Part shown: positions 1-10,500 of the stretch, piece by piece | Layout of the letters: every line of letters begins with the position of its first letter | How positions within the stretch are numbered: the stretch's first letter is position 1 | Notes under the pieces: generated by a model | What the model was told of the DNA's origin: nothing | Seen by the model: the letters and a program-made list of their open reading frames with translations, nothing else | Databases searched by the model: none | Program-made: the position numbers and the translations under genes | DNA from: Mesotaenium endlicherianum | Lineage: Eukaryota > Streptophyta > Zygnematophyceae > Zygnematales > Mesotaeniaceae | NCBI GenBank assembly: GCA_009602735.1 | Contig: WELA01002119.1 | Location: 382,451-415,426, forward strand | Length of the DNA: 32,976 nt | Direction of reading: 5' to 3'

Positions 1-694
1 CTCCACCCCTCCACCCCTCTTCCTCCCCCTTCACGAATCATGGCTTGCTTGCTCCCCCGTGGAATATCCTGCTCCTCCTCCTTTACACAGCCTTCACTTG
101 GGCCGAGCAACAACCCCTAGTGAAAGAACAGTCATGATGTCGTGCTTACCTTCGGTGCTGGAGCTCTGGCGGCGCGCTTCTGGTATCAGAAGTGTTGGGA
201 CGATAAGTGGAACCTGCTAGCCCTGTAGCCTGGCATTTGTCGGCAGGCTCTTCATCTTGCAAGGGGCATGCTGGGGAGCAGCACCCAGCACCCAGCTTTC
301 GGTGCTGGGTGCTGGGTGCTAGTTTTGATCTTCGCATGCGCCTCTGCCTTCTCTGACGGGCTCCTGACGGAAGGCAGGCGGTGTAAGCAGCAGGGCAGCA
401 GTGGTCTGACCGACAAGAAGGATATGCACAAAGATCTTAAGTGCAAAGTTTGCAGTACTCAGTCGTGAAGTCTTTCTTGGCGGCGCCGGCCTTCCAGTCA
501 GCGGAACGACACTCGTTGCTGTGTGCTGTCTGGCAGGAGGAGCTGCTCAACACTAGCGGAGTTTCGCCACCGACGTGTTCTTGCAATCTCTTTGGGATGG
601 AAGTGGTGCTCCGGGGGTGTCTGAAGCCTGCCACTCTTGCTCCTCCTGCTTCTTCTTTCTTCGCTCTACTTCTTCTTTGTTGTGGCGCCTTCAG
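1..694 (+). other. Probable intron of the coiled-coil gene, 5' of its first visible exon
   Basis: No exon could be resolved here. The reading frame of the downstream exon stays open back to about 575 but contains no ATG, and the stretch just before 695 is a pyrimidine-rich tract ending in TTCAG, a good splice acceptor. The gene therefore most likely continues upstream of the window and this is intron. It holds a perfect hairpin at 280-320, listed separately. Short open frames here have no features of coding sequence. Confidence 0.5.
280..320. repeat. Perfect 17-bp inverted repeat with 7-nt loop
   Basis: Positions 280-296 and 304-320 are exact reverse complements, separated by the loop TTTCGGT. 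Each arm is itself built from a repeated GCACCCA/GCTGGGT unit. The element would form a stable hairpin in RNA or a cruciform in DNA. It lies in the presumed intron upstream of the coiled-coil exon; no function is known. Confidence 0.85.
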
Positions 695-3243
695 CTGGAG
701 GGCCGGGTGCTGGCCGTCACGTCTGAGAGCTCCACCCTGAAGGAGCAGCTGTCGGCCTTGGAGGAGGCCAAGGAGGCCGATGCCGCGGCCCTGAGGGCGG
801 CGCTGGCGGAGCAGGCCACGCAGTTGAAGCAGAAGGAGGAGGAGGTGCACGCGCTGCAGTCGCAGCTGGCGGCTCTGGAGGAGGCCAAGCAGGCGGAGGC
901 TTCTCGGCTGTACGCCGCACTGGCAGAGCTCACGAAGCAGCAGGAGGAGAAGGAGCAGGAGGTGCGCGCGCTGCAGGCGCAGATCCGTGAGCTGGAGCAG
1001 GCCAGGCAGACAGACTCTGCCTTCCTGCAGGCGGCGCTGGCGCAGCATGCCACGCAGCTGGGGCAGAAGGAGGAGGAGATGCGCGCCGTGCAGGAGCAGC
1101 TGTGGGCGATGGAGGACACCAAGCAGGCGGATGCCGCGCGTCTGCAGGCGGCGCTTGCGGACCACGCCACCCAGCTCTGGCAGAAGGAGAAGGAGATGGA
1201 GGCCGTGCAGGCGCAGCTGTCGGCTGTGGCAGAGGCCGAGAAGGGGGACTCGGCGCTCCTGAAGGTGGCACTGGCGGAGCAGGCCGCGCAGCTGAAGGAC
1301 AAGGAGGAGGAGATGCGCGAGGTGCAGGAGCAGCTGTGGGCGATGGAGGAGGCCAAGCAGGCGGACGCGGCTCTCCTGCAGGCGGCGCTGGCGGACCACG
1401 CCTCGCAGCTCTGGCAGAAGGAGAAGGAGGTGAGCGCGGTGCAGGACCAGCTGGCGGCCACGGAGGAGGCCAAGCAGGCGGCCGTCGCCCGCCTGGAGGC
1501 CGCGCTGGCTGAGCACAACGCGCAGCTGAAGCAGAAGGAGGCGGAGATGCACGTGGTGGTCAAGGACCTCCTGCAGCTGGAGGAGAGCAAGCAAGCGGAC
1601 GTTGCGAAGCTGAAGGCGGTGCTGGGGGAGCACGCCGCACAGCTGAAGCAGAAGGAGGAGGAGGTGAGCGCGGCGCAGGAGCAGCTGGCTGCCTCGGACA
1701 GGGCCCGGCAGGAGGAGGCTGCCCGCGCGAAGGTGGCGGAGGCGGAGGTGGCCAAGCGGCTGCAGGTGAAGGAGGAGGAGATGCAGAACATGCAGGACCA
1801 GCTGAAGCGTGCCCTGGCCAAGGAGCGCGTCCTCCAGGTGCTCATGCGCGCCGCCGCGTCACTCGCGCGCCCTGCCTTCCACGCACACCTGTGCATGTGT
1901 TTGCATGCACGTACTAACGTCATTTTTAAATCACAATGACAAACGTGAGGAAGCAAGTTTGGGGGGGAAAGATGAGGGACCGCTTTGCGTCGGTAGCGAG
2001 TGAAGCTGGGTCTGTAGCAAACTCTGAAAGGGTTCGGCCCTTACCTGGCCAACACTCATCAAGCTCACTTGTGTTTGTTGATTTGACGGCTCCTTGGCCA
2101 AGTGGCTTCTAACTTTCTAAGCACTTGATTGCCAGGAGCTGAAAGCGGAGGCAACCAGAGGGGCAGCAGCAGCCAGAGACACAACAATACTCAACGAGAA
2201 GACATTCAAGGTGATGCTTTGGCATGATGCTGTTCTCCTCTTGTGATGCCCCCGAAAGGGTGCGGCACTTTTGTATGATGAGGGCATTAGGAAGCTTCTG
2301 GTGCATCCTCTGAGTAGGCAGGTGGCTGGCTGCACACTTGCCAGTTGGCAATACGAGATGGCTCTGAGGTCGATGGCATGTAAGGAGGCTTATGGCTGCT
2401 TCATTTGGTTGTGTTTTTATTTCTTTTGGTTTTCTTACCGTCAGGTCTTGCGGTGCATTCTTCCAGAAGAAGAATGGTAGGTGATGAGCCAGAAAGAGAC
2501 TAGGGCACATGTGCCGTGTTGTTCCCTTTCCACGAGATTTATATAAGGCTGCTCACACTCTATGGAGGCTTGTGCTGACCTTTGTCATCCCTGCGAGAGT
2601 GCGCTCTTCTCTTGCAGCAATACGCTCGCGCGGTGGCCCCGAACTTTGTTGACTATTCCAAGCCAGTGAAGGATCAGCTTTCTCAGATCTCAGAGTTTGC
2701 CGAGGTACTCATACGAAGCACTTGGCTCCCGACTTGCGACGTGCATGTGGATGAGCGCTATATGTTTTATCGTGCTTCTGAGCGCTGCTTTGTGTCGTGA
2801 CGATCCATGCTCCCCTCTGTCCCGACATTGGTATTGCTGATGGTGCTATCTGTTGCTGGGGAAAATATGCACCCAATGAGTACATGTTGCTCCGTAATTT
2901 GTATCGGAAAGGGCACATCTGTGGCCCCCTGCCTTTCAAATTGCAGGAGTTGGGTGTCTCCTTCCCGCAGGTGGAGGTCCTCTGGTATCGCGAGGTGATG
3001 TGACATTTTGACAAAACGAGTCGGCGGGCGTGCTTACTTTTTTTCTCTACTTCTGCTGCGCAGCACTTGGTGACCCGTAGTCAGGGCCTTTCATACGACG
3101 AAGCGCAAGCCTATATTCGCAGGCGCATGGCAAACATTAGGACAAGGAGCAAGACAGGGTCCGACAACATGTCCGCAGATGAAGTGCTGAGCGACACAAC
3201 TGCTGACAGGCTTGAGATGTTGGGTCACGATTCAGAAGAGTAG
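695..3243 (+). CDS. Coiled-coil protein with nine 39-residue tandem repeats (3' part of gene)
   Basis: Five exons can be phased: 695-1837, 2136-2210, 2618-2704, 2947-2994 (or a shorter 2971-2994) and 3064-3243, ending in TAG. All junctions are GT-AG, all exons are whole codons in phase 0, and together they give 510 residues. The first exon encodes 18 residues, nine tandem 39-residue repeats with no length change (749-1801), and 12 more. Repeats follow the pattern LxALEEAKQADAAxLxAALA and then HAxQLxQKEEEVxAVQxQ, rich in Ala, Glu, Gln and Lys with Leu spacing typical of a long alpha-helical coiled coil. The tail, containing YARAVAPNFVDYSKPVKDQL and SYDEAQAYIRRRMANIR, is not repetitive and looks like a separate conserved region. 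I do not recognise the family. A structural, motor-adaptor or Golgi/cytoskeletal tether role is possible but unsupported. The 5' end and true start are outside the resolved sequence. Codons are strongly GC-ending in the repeat exon and less so in the tail. Confidence 0.75.
749..1801 (+). repeat. Nine tandem 117-bp (39-codon) repeats
   Basis: The unit begins at the CTG codon at 749 and recurs every 117 bases without insertion or deletion, ending at 1801. Thirty-nine residues equal four heptads plus one 11-residue hendecad, which suits a continuous coiled coil with a slight local unwinding in each unit. Units 4 and 6 are most alike (both start LWAME and contain ALADHA then QLWQKEKE), which suggests that a two-unit block was once duplicated. 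Confidence 0.9.
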
Positions 3244-5018
3244 AAAATCTCCACATTGATCTGCCGCTGATATATTTGGACCTTTCGATTGTCAGAAATG
3301 TTTGATCAGCTTGTAGACCTTATGTAGAAAGTTTGATCAGCTTGTAGACGACATTTATCCCTTGTTTTGTTGCTCTAGGTCGTAGGCACTATTTACGCTT
3401 TGTGTGTGGACGCCTGAAACCAGCAACACCTTACGCTGGAGTCAGTCGCCTACTGATAGCAGAATGCTATTTTGTACAGATAGGTGCATAGGTTGTCAAA
3501 TTATGTAGCCCACAAACTTTGTCTCTCATCTTGTTTGAATCTCTTAATGAACGTGTTTCACATTCAAGGGATGACTGCTTGTTGAACCATTGTCAGCATT
3601 CAGCTTCTTACGGCTATAGACCCGTTGCACGTCATTGTGTGTGGATGTAGAATCTAGTTTTTCACTGTATGGACCATGTCTAGTCTGTGATGTTCTCGGG
3701 GTGTACGGCGCATCTCCTTCCATCACTGCTATCGGATGCTTCTGCCTGCAAGATGGGTCTCACTAAGTTCTTGGAAGGTCAATAATGGCTTAGAGTTGCA
3801 TTTAGTTTTGTGATATACATGTTTCAAAGAGAAAGAAGAGATGCAAAATCTCCTTGCTCTATAGACACTATGTAAATCCCACAGCATTTGTACAAAACAA
3901 ACCAGTCCTTCCACTGTAGCTGGTCTTTTGCGTTTGGTGTCACACCACCTTCCCATCCTTACCTCCTGCTTGCATATGCTTCACATCTCCTGGTGTGGGC
4001 AAGTTAAATGAGTAACTTGTTCATTCTGTGCATCAGTGGCGTCTGTCTCTCCTTCACGCGCTCCCACAGGTCAATAGCTTTTTATGCAGGACAGCTCCGG
4101 CAACTGCTTGTGGCCTGTCATATAATACAGAGACGTTTGCCCGATTTCATGCTGTGGTAGCGCTAGCCATCTTTAGAGCAGTTATCATTCATCCTGATGA
4201 AGAGCAGCCGGTGCTAGCATATAAAGTGCAGAGGCACTCAAGCGTTTGCACGCTAAATACTGGAGGGCGTTTCTTGCTAATAAAAGCGAGAAAACAATAG
4301 CAGCCAAAGCAGCACTGACAGCCGCACAGCAAATACCGCATGCTCTGCTATGAAATGCTAGGATTTTTCTGCTCAGCTCCAAGAAAAAGAGAGCAGCAGC
4401 GTCAAGGAGAAGCTCACCTGCAGTTCTGCCGGTATCAAAATGGCTCAAGATTGCTAAGGTTGTCTACTTCATCTACAACATGCTTTTTGTACGATATTAC
4501 GGGTATGTTTAGGTAACACAGAGTGGTAGTCCTACACTGTAAGTTATACATTTTCTCGGATGCACTACGCTTCTCTCCATGGGCATGCTCATTGAAGTGC
4601 CTTCTGGTGATACTGCATAGATCTAGTTTACATATACAATTGATACATAGGACGGACTGATATAATAGTCCTCCATTCAAGATGCTTTTGAAAAATGAGG
4701 GCATCATAATATGGTTATTATTAATTCCCCCAGCGGGCGCAACTATGACTTTGTACTTACCTACTGAAAGAATATGAATGTCCTAAAAGAGGACCTCAGA
4801 ACTACTTGGTCAATGACGGAGCTTGAAGCTTTGAACTTGCTCACACGGTCCCGAAGTAACTAACTTCTTCTGCTAGAGTAATAGTGGCAATCTAGACTGC
4901 ATGCTGCAGCCAGACGTGAAACGCAATACCTTCCTGAAAGACAACATAAAAATCACCGAATGAATTAAATAACATAGACTAGTAATGAATGGAGGTCAAA
5001 GCAACCATGTGTAGTATG
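3244..5018. other. Intergenic region / 3' flanks of coiled-coil gene (+) and PILS gene (-)
   Basis: This 1.8-kb stretch lies between two convergent genes. It is fairly AT-rich with frequent stops on both strands, and I see no supportable exon. It must hold the 3' untranslated region of the coiled-coil gene on the left and that of the PILS-like gene on the right. It contains a short partial tandem duplication at 3300-3349. A possible alternative last exon of the PILS-like gene lies at about 4892-4933 on the minus strand. Confidence 0.5.
3300..3349. repeat. Partial tandem duplication, 31-bp period
   Basis: A 19-base word beginning GTTTGATCAGCTTGTAGAC occurs at 3300-3318 and again at 3331-3349, so the unit is 31 bases and present about 1.6 times. 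It lies just after the stop codon of the coiled-coil gene, in its probable 3' UTR. Confidence 0.85.
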
Positions 5019-6332
5019 CTATAATACTGCAGGCACTGTTACTATAGCAGATATATGTTGCCAAAATAACAAAGAAGATGCTTCCTTCTCCCCATAACCT
5101 CTCATGCTGGCCATGGCTCCGGCGAGAATGGAGGTTGGCATGGCATGCTGAAGTAGAAGCACAAATCTGAACATCTTATTGTTGGCAGGGAGGAAACCAA
5201 GATGTTCAGCAGTTACAACCACACCTAAGCCCACCACTGGAAGCACCACCAAGCGAGCGACGGAGATGCCAACAATGCCTCGGACACCAAGCTCACCCTT
5301 CCCAGGGCCTGCTATGAGATTCCCCCCTAGCACCAGCATGATGCATGGTATCATGGCTCCCGCTAAAATTGTGAAGCTGTCGGTTACAAACAGGAAAGGG
5401 GCATTTTCCCCAAAGAGGAGCTTCTTTATGTATGGGAAGGAGCCTACGACTATGGCCAGGGCAGACGAAATAAGTGGAGGCTGCAGTAGGATCTTCAAAG
5501 GTGTGTTTTCTGCCACTTTACGCATCCTTCTTACCACTTTCGGTTCAGCCATACACGGAATGCACCTTGGACTCTGCCCAAAATCCCCTTCATCCTCATT
5601 CTCAATATTACCATCAACTCTTTGTGAAAGTGACGTCTCAGATATGGAGCTGTTTCGGAACACCTTGCTCCAGAGAGTACTGTCATCTGCTTGCTCTTTA
5701 GAGTCCTCCAGATGAGGATACTCAGTCTCCAGCAGAAAATGACGTGGGCTGGAACTGGCTGATTGTTGATCGGGAAGCACAAGCTCGTAGACTTCACCGT
5801 GAGGCTCCAGCATATGGTAAACAAAAGTATAAACAAGTATGGCCCCCATCCACTGCCCGAACGCCACATATGCTACCCCATCCTGCTGACACTGTAATTT
5901 AGAGCCAAAAGGATTGCTTTTGGTCCTACATAGGGATGCTATCAAGGCCAAGGGTATATTGCCTGTGTTCCCTATGCCTGTCATGACCACAGTAAATCTG
6001 ATGTACTTAGCAGGAAGATGAAGACCGTATGCTACTATTAGGCCTACTAAGCAACCGATGAAAGCTGATATAAGTACATTCACAGGAATAAACCACCAAT
6101 GAAGCATCTCTCGAAGCGTAAGCGCCTCCCCTAACTGTGTAGAAATTAGACAGGGCAGAAAAAGGGCAAAGACTAACTTGCTGAGTAATCTTCGTGCTTT
6201 TTCCGTAAGCACATTCAGATAAGAGGAAGCCAACAGCAGACCAAGGCCGCACATGACAAGAACTTTTGCCACTGGAATTATAGCTTGCCCTAAAAGCTCT
6301 GGTGTGCTCTGGGTTAAGTAGAGATACCCCAT
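5019..6332 (-). CDS. PILS-like (PIN-LIKES) auxin efflux carrier family membrane protein
   Basis: A single uninterrupted frame of 437 residues starts with ATG at 6332-6330 and stops with TAG at 5021-5019. It has about ten hydrophobic segments in two groups of five (roughly residues 15-37, 50-70, 80-103, 111-135, 151-172, then 283-300, 313-340, 350-374, 386-408, 416-436). Between them lies a hydrophilic, Ser/Glu/Asp-rich loop of about 100 residues. Family hallmarks include GNTGNIPLALIASLC near residue 120, PCIMLVLGGNL near 329 and LLFWQH near 421. In land plants PILS proteins sit in the ER membrane and affect intracellular auxin; that role is inferred here by family only. The length and N-terminus fit the family. 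The C-terminus is slightly short, and a spliced alternative last exon is possible. Unusually for this window the gene has no introns and is AT-rich. It is divergent from ARP2 across about 1.2 kb. Confidence 0.88.
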   Translation of the reverse strand: MGYLYLTQSTPELLGQAIIPVAKVLVMCGLGLLLASSYLNVLTEKARRLLSKLVFALFLPCLISTQLGEALTLREMLHWWFIPVNVLISAFIGCLVGLIVAYGLHLPAKYIRFTVVMTGIGNTGNIPLALIASLCRTKSNPFGSKLQCQQDGVAYVAFGQWMGAILVYTFVYHMLEPHGEVYELVLPDQQSASSSPRHFLLETEYPHLEDSKEQADDSTLWSKVFRNSSISETSLSQRVDGNIENEDEGDFGQSPRCIPCMAEPKVVRRMRKVAENTPLKILLQPPLISSALAIVVGSFPYIKKLLFGENAPFLFVTDSFTILAGAMIPCIMLVLGGNLIAGPGKGELGVRGIVGISVARLVVLPVVGLGVVVTAEHLGFLPANNKMFRFVLLLQHAMPTSILAGAMASMRGYGEKEASSLLFWQHISAIVTVPAVL

Positions 6333-7526
6333 GATTACGGCTCTTAGATGTGACCTACTACGACAGCTTCAGTTTCCACTTCCCGAAATGAGACTAACAA
6401 TCATCATACAACTGCTATCCACCACAAGCCCAGTAGGCAGCACCTCAGTAACTGCCACTGCGTCAACTATGATGTTGCAATATTGACTACCTTAGTCCTC
6501 GTTGAACACAAGGAACGTAATGCAGGGCCAAAGAGACGCTGGATACGTCTTATGACGAGTCGATCATGGCACGAAATCCACTTGAAGGCATCACAATCTG
6601 TCACAGTTACACAACATGCCCAACTATCGACGCCCGCATGATTGCTCCTGGGACATACTGACATACGACCTTTTGTTGCACTCGGCGAATCTCGAGATCG
6701 GGGCTTCATGCAAGGGGGAATTACATGTAGGAAGCAGCGAGGATGTCGTCGGACAAGCAATTTTTATGTCATGCTTCAAAATTGTATCAAGGTCATCTCA
6801 GGTGTTCGATGTCTTAATCTTCATCGATTATCATATACTGAGTACATTTTTTCGAAATGGTCGGGCGGGTCCTTAACCGGTCAGTGAAAATAATTGAGAT
6901 CGACCCTCGAAATCCGTGTCACTTCTTGTAAAAGTTTTGAGGTATGCCCAATTGGCCATAGGAGTGCATATAGAAGGGTGCAACAGCGTGCACAAGAGAC
7001 GAATAAAGACGTATAGTATCCAAATGTCGAGGACGACGACATCACAATCTTCTCTCCGTGTCCCATACAAAGTTCAATCACACATCGAGCTTCTCTTCAT
7101 CGGCAGTTAAAAAGGACTGTTGAAACTGATCGAAACAACTGAGCACCTTCTCTTATACTTGGCCATAGTCAGTCACGCTCCCTCCGATTATTCGTACATG
7201 CAGGGCAAGGTGTACTACAGACCTTTTTCCTACATTTTACGGCCTCATTCCTACTGCCCTTCCATTACTCGTTCACTGCCTGGGGAAGAGGCGACGTTCT
7301 CGCCCGTCCATCGCCTGTGTTAGCCAATGATTAAGTTTTGAGAGAGGAAGTTTCTTGGCTCTGTTACAATGTTAAGACTTTAACTTGCAGCTGAGCATGC
7401 AAAGGGTGTCCGGGAGGAGCATACATCATTTATAAATAAGAGACTCTAAACTGCCTGATAGTAAGCTTGTACGCAGATGCGGGTCAGCCTGTTACTGCTT
7501 GAGAAGTATCAGGCCAGGTAGACATC
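6333..7526. other. Divergent intergenic region between PILS-like (-) and ARP2 (+)
   Basis: About 1.2 kb separates the two start codons, so both promoters should lie here. A clear TATA-box match is present for ARP2 and is listed separately. Several short open frames between 6467 and 7323 overlap on both strands, have no family features and look random. I see no exon or RNA gene. Confidence 0.5.
7431..7438 (+). promoter_or_regulatory. Putative TATA box of ARP2
   Basis: TATAAATA, an exact match to the eukaryotic TATA consensus, lies 96 bases upstream of the ARP2 start codon. That would put transcription start near 7460 and give a 5' leader of roughly 65 bases. This rests only on sequence and position; no transcript data are available. 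Confidence 0.5.
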
Positions 7527-10500
7527 ATGGCCGAGCGTGATAAGGCGATCGTTTGCGATAATGGAACCGGAGTAAGATACTCAACGATACCAAATTGATC
7601 AAGCTCGAAGTGGCTCCTTATTGCTTGAACTTGGAAAATACTTAGCATCTCCGATTGAGGAGCGGGCGCTAAACAAAGCACACTGAACGCAGGCATTTAT
7701 ATAGCTTGTCTCAAGTTGTTCTTCATGTGATTGGGCTGCTGCAGCGAGAAAGTGAGAGGGGCTGGATGTATGCTTAGCAGACTCGGGGAGCAGTTTGTCA
7801 AATGTGGGTTTGCAGGAGAAAACTTTCCCACGGCAGTCTTTCCTAGCATGGTTGGACGCCCTATGCTGCGATATGAAGAATCCATGGGGGAAGCGGCAGT
7901 GAAGGTGAGTGGCATGTTAAACTGTATATGTATAAATATTCGGAGATTGAGCGCAGTTCTATGTTTGTGATTGAAGCCAGTGAGACCTGCAAGGGTAGCG
8001 AAGTAGCTTCTTGATCTTGAAGAGTTTCCTACTCGGGAGAAACTGAAGCGTGTCATTGAGTACCAGTTGAATCTTCACTGGTGGTTCAGATATATGTGCA
8101 TTATGACCAAATGTGTATTTGATGAAATCGTACTCTACTAGGATGCCTTCAGAAACGTTTACCTACTAGTGGACGGAGAATGTGGACTCCGTCGTTTAGC
8201 CTAGGATAAGTGGTGTGGATGACGATGACTTCCATTGGTGACTTCTTAAGTTGGCAACATTTTACCTATCCCCTCCAATGTAGAGGTGACGAGGGAGAGA
8301 GCACTGCATACAGTAGAAAGCTTGACCTGCCTCGTGCCATTTGTCATACCTGGAGGCTGCTGTTAACGAGAATGCATGGGCTAGCTTGCAATCTTGTAAT
8401 GTGCTCGTGGTGGGCCTCGTTCATGTTTTTCTTGTGCAAGCTTGTATCTGCTCTTTGCAAATAGGCTGGCATCCAGGTCAGCTCTAAGTAGTCCTCAGGA
8501 AACAACTACTCCGTGTAGTGGTTTCATTTTGCTCTGAAGGAGATGAGGAGATAGATTGTGGTGCACCTTCCGTCATGAGGGTAAGAATGGAGTGTGCAGG
8601 CAGCTTACTCTGCCCATGAATCAGTTAACTGCAACAACTGGAAAGTTGCTGGGGAAAGGGGGCCTCTGTGACTCTTTGCTTCTGTTGGGGGAGGTGTGGA
8701 GTGCGTGGACCTCTTGAGAGACCCTTGGGCTGTCCTCATTGGCTTCCAATATCGACCTAAATGAGGCAGTGGGATGCTTGGTGTGCGCAGGACAGAGTAG
8801 TGGGAGAGGAGTGCTCGAAGAACAGGTATCAGCTCGAAGTCAGCTACCCTATCAGCAATGGGGTGGTGCAGAACTGGGGTGACATGGGCCTCATATGGGA
8901 CCACGCGTTTTACGACGTGCTCAAGGTAATAGCTCGCAGGAGGTGCCCAAGTGAATCCCTGCCTTGGCAGCCCTCCTAGGTCCTGTGAGCTGACACAAAG
9001 CTGGAGAGACATGCGGGGGGGCTTGATAGAGGCCACCTTGGAATTGTCGGTTGGCCCTGTATGCGATAGGAGTGGCAATGAGCGTGCCCGTCATGCCAAG
9101 AAGCAGTTACGGATCAAATGGCACCCTGAAATGGCACCTTTGAAAATCTGCAGCTGTTATATATTCTGAAAATGCATGTACCTTGGTTGACGATTGGTCT
9201 ATTGTCCGGGAGTCATCATCAGTTTACAGCACGTACCAGGGGACATAGGGGGGCCGCACTGCTGCCCCCTGGGGGAGATGGGTCCGAGCGTGACGTTGGG
9301 CATGTTGATGGTCTTGGCAGATTGACCCGACAGAGACACGCGTGCTGCTCACGGATCCTCCCCTCAATCCGACTCGAAACCGCGAGAGAATGGTACAGGG
9401 CCCTGCCGTGAAAGCCCATGCACCTCCTCTCCTTCAAAAATGTCCGCCTCCAGCATTCCCTTGTTTCACACCCTTGTTTTCACGCCCTTGTTATCATAAC
9501 CTTCCGTTCTAGTCCATGCGTGCCAGTTGACTTGTGGTCTCCTGGAAATGTCACCAGTTGCTAGCAAGGTGCAGCGAAGCAAAACCCCAAACCTGGACAC
9601 TTGAGAGGGGCAGTTTTACAATGAACATGGGAATGCTTGGTTTCACTTCTGCGTAACTTGGCGTCTATGTGACGTCTGAAGCATCTCCTGTACCTTCAAT
9701 GCCACATGCTGCCGTCACCTTTCCGCCTTTAAGAGCATTGCATGCGGTGTTGTGAGGCGTTGACATGCACGTTTGCTACCATCAAGTTGCCTGCTAACGG
9801 GGGCTTCACACGATGATGGTGTCACGATGATGATGATGAAAACGCAGTAGCGCATGCTGTGAGTGAGACCACCATGGGGTTATTGATTCCGTGCAGCCCA
9901 CCAAGTACTCCTTATGGCAGAGAGCTTACAGCAGAGAGCAGAGAGGGGCCTCGGTTTAAGGCCATCGCGCGCAGGTGCGAATATAATCGAGGAATCGAGG
10001 CTCGCCTGAAGGTGCTGGCCTTGTTCCCTTCGCTGGATACTAAGAGGGCTGGGAAGGCAGGAAGGCTGGCTGGTGATGTCCGTGGGCGGACAAGAGCGAG
10101 AGCGCTTTCATGTTGACTGACTGCTTGCACCGTGCTCGCTGTGTGTGTGTGTGCGCGCGCGTGTGTGTGTATGGATGCGCGCCCGTGCGTGTGGGTGTGT
10201 TTCTGGGTGTGTGTACGTGTGCGCATGTGAAAGGCAGATTCAGACCATGTTTGAGAAGTACGGGTTTGCTGGCGCCTTCATCCAGATCCAGGCGGTGCTC
10301 ACTCTGTATGCCCAAGGTATGCCTGGCGTCCCCCCCTGCCCGCTTGCTGTCGCTGGTTTCTCGGGTTGACCTTCACTGGTGTCACCGCTGCAAGCGCTCG
10401 TGCACAGAGTGCTGAAAGTGCTCGCTCATACTCTCGCCACCTGCAGGCAGGTCGCATGTGTTAAGCTGTTGAAAGGAAAGTCAGTCTAGGTGCTGGGGAT

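Noticed and set aside
437..1956. Long minus-strand frames (398 and 421 residues) opposite the coiled-coil exon
   Set aside because: They are mirror frames of a GC-rich 117-bp repeat without stops. The plus frame has coherent coiled-coil chemistry and good splice sites, while the minus frames are monotonous Leu/Arg- or Ser/Ala-rich.
6467..7323. Several overlapping 60-97-residue frames between PILS-like and ARP2
   Set aside because: They overlap each other on both strands, lack motifs and sit where both promoters must be.
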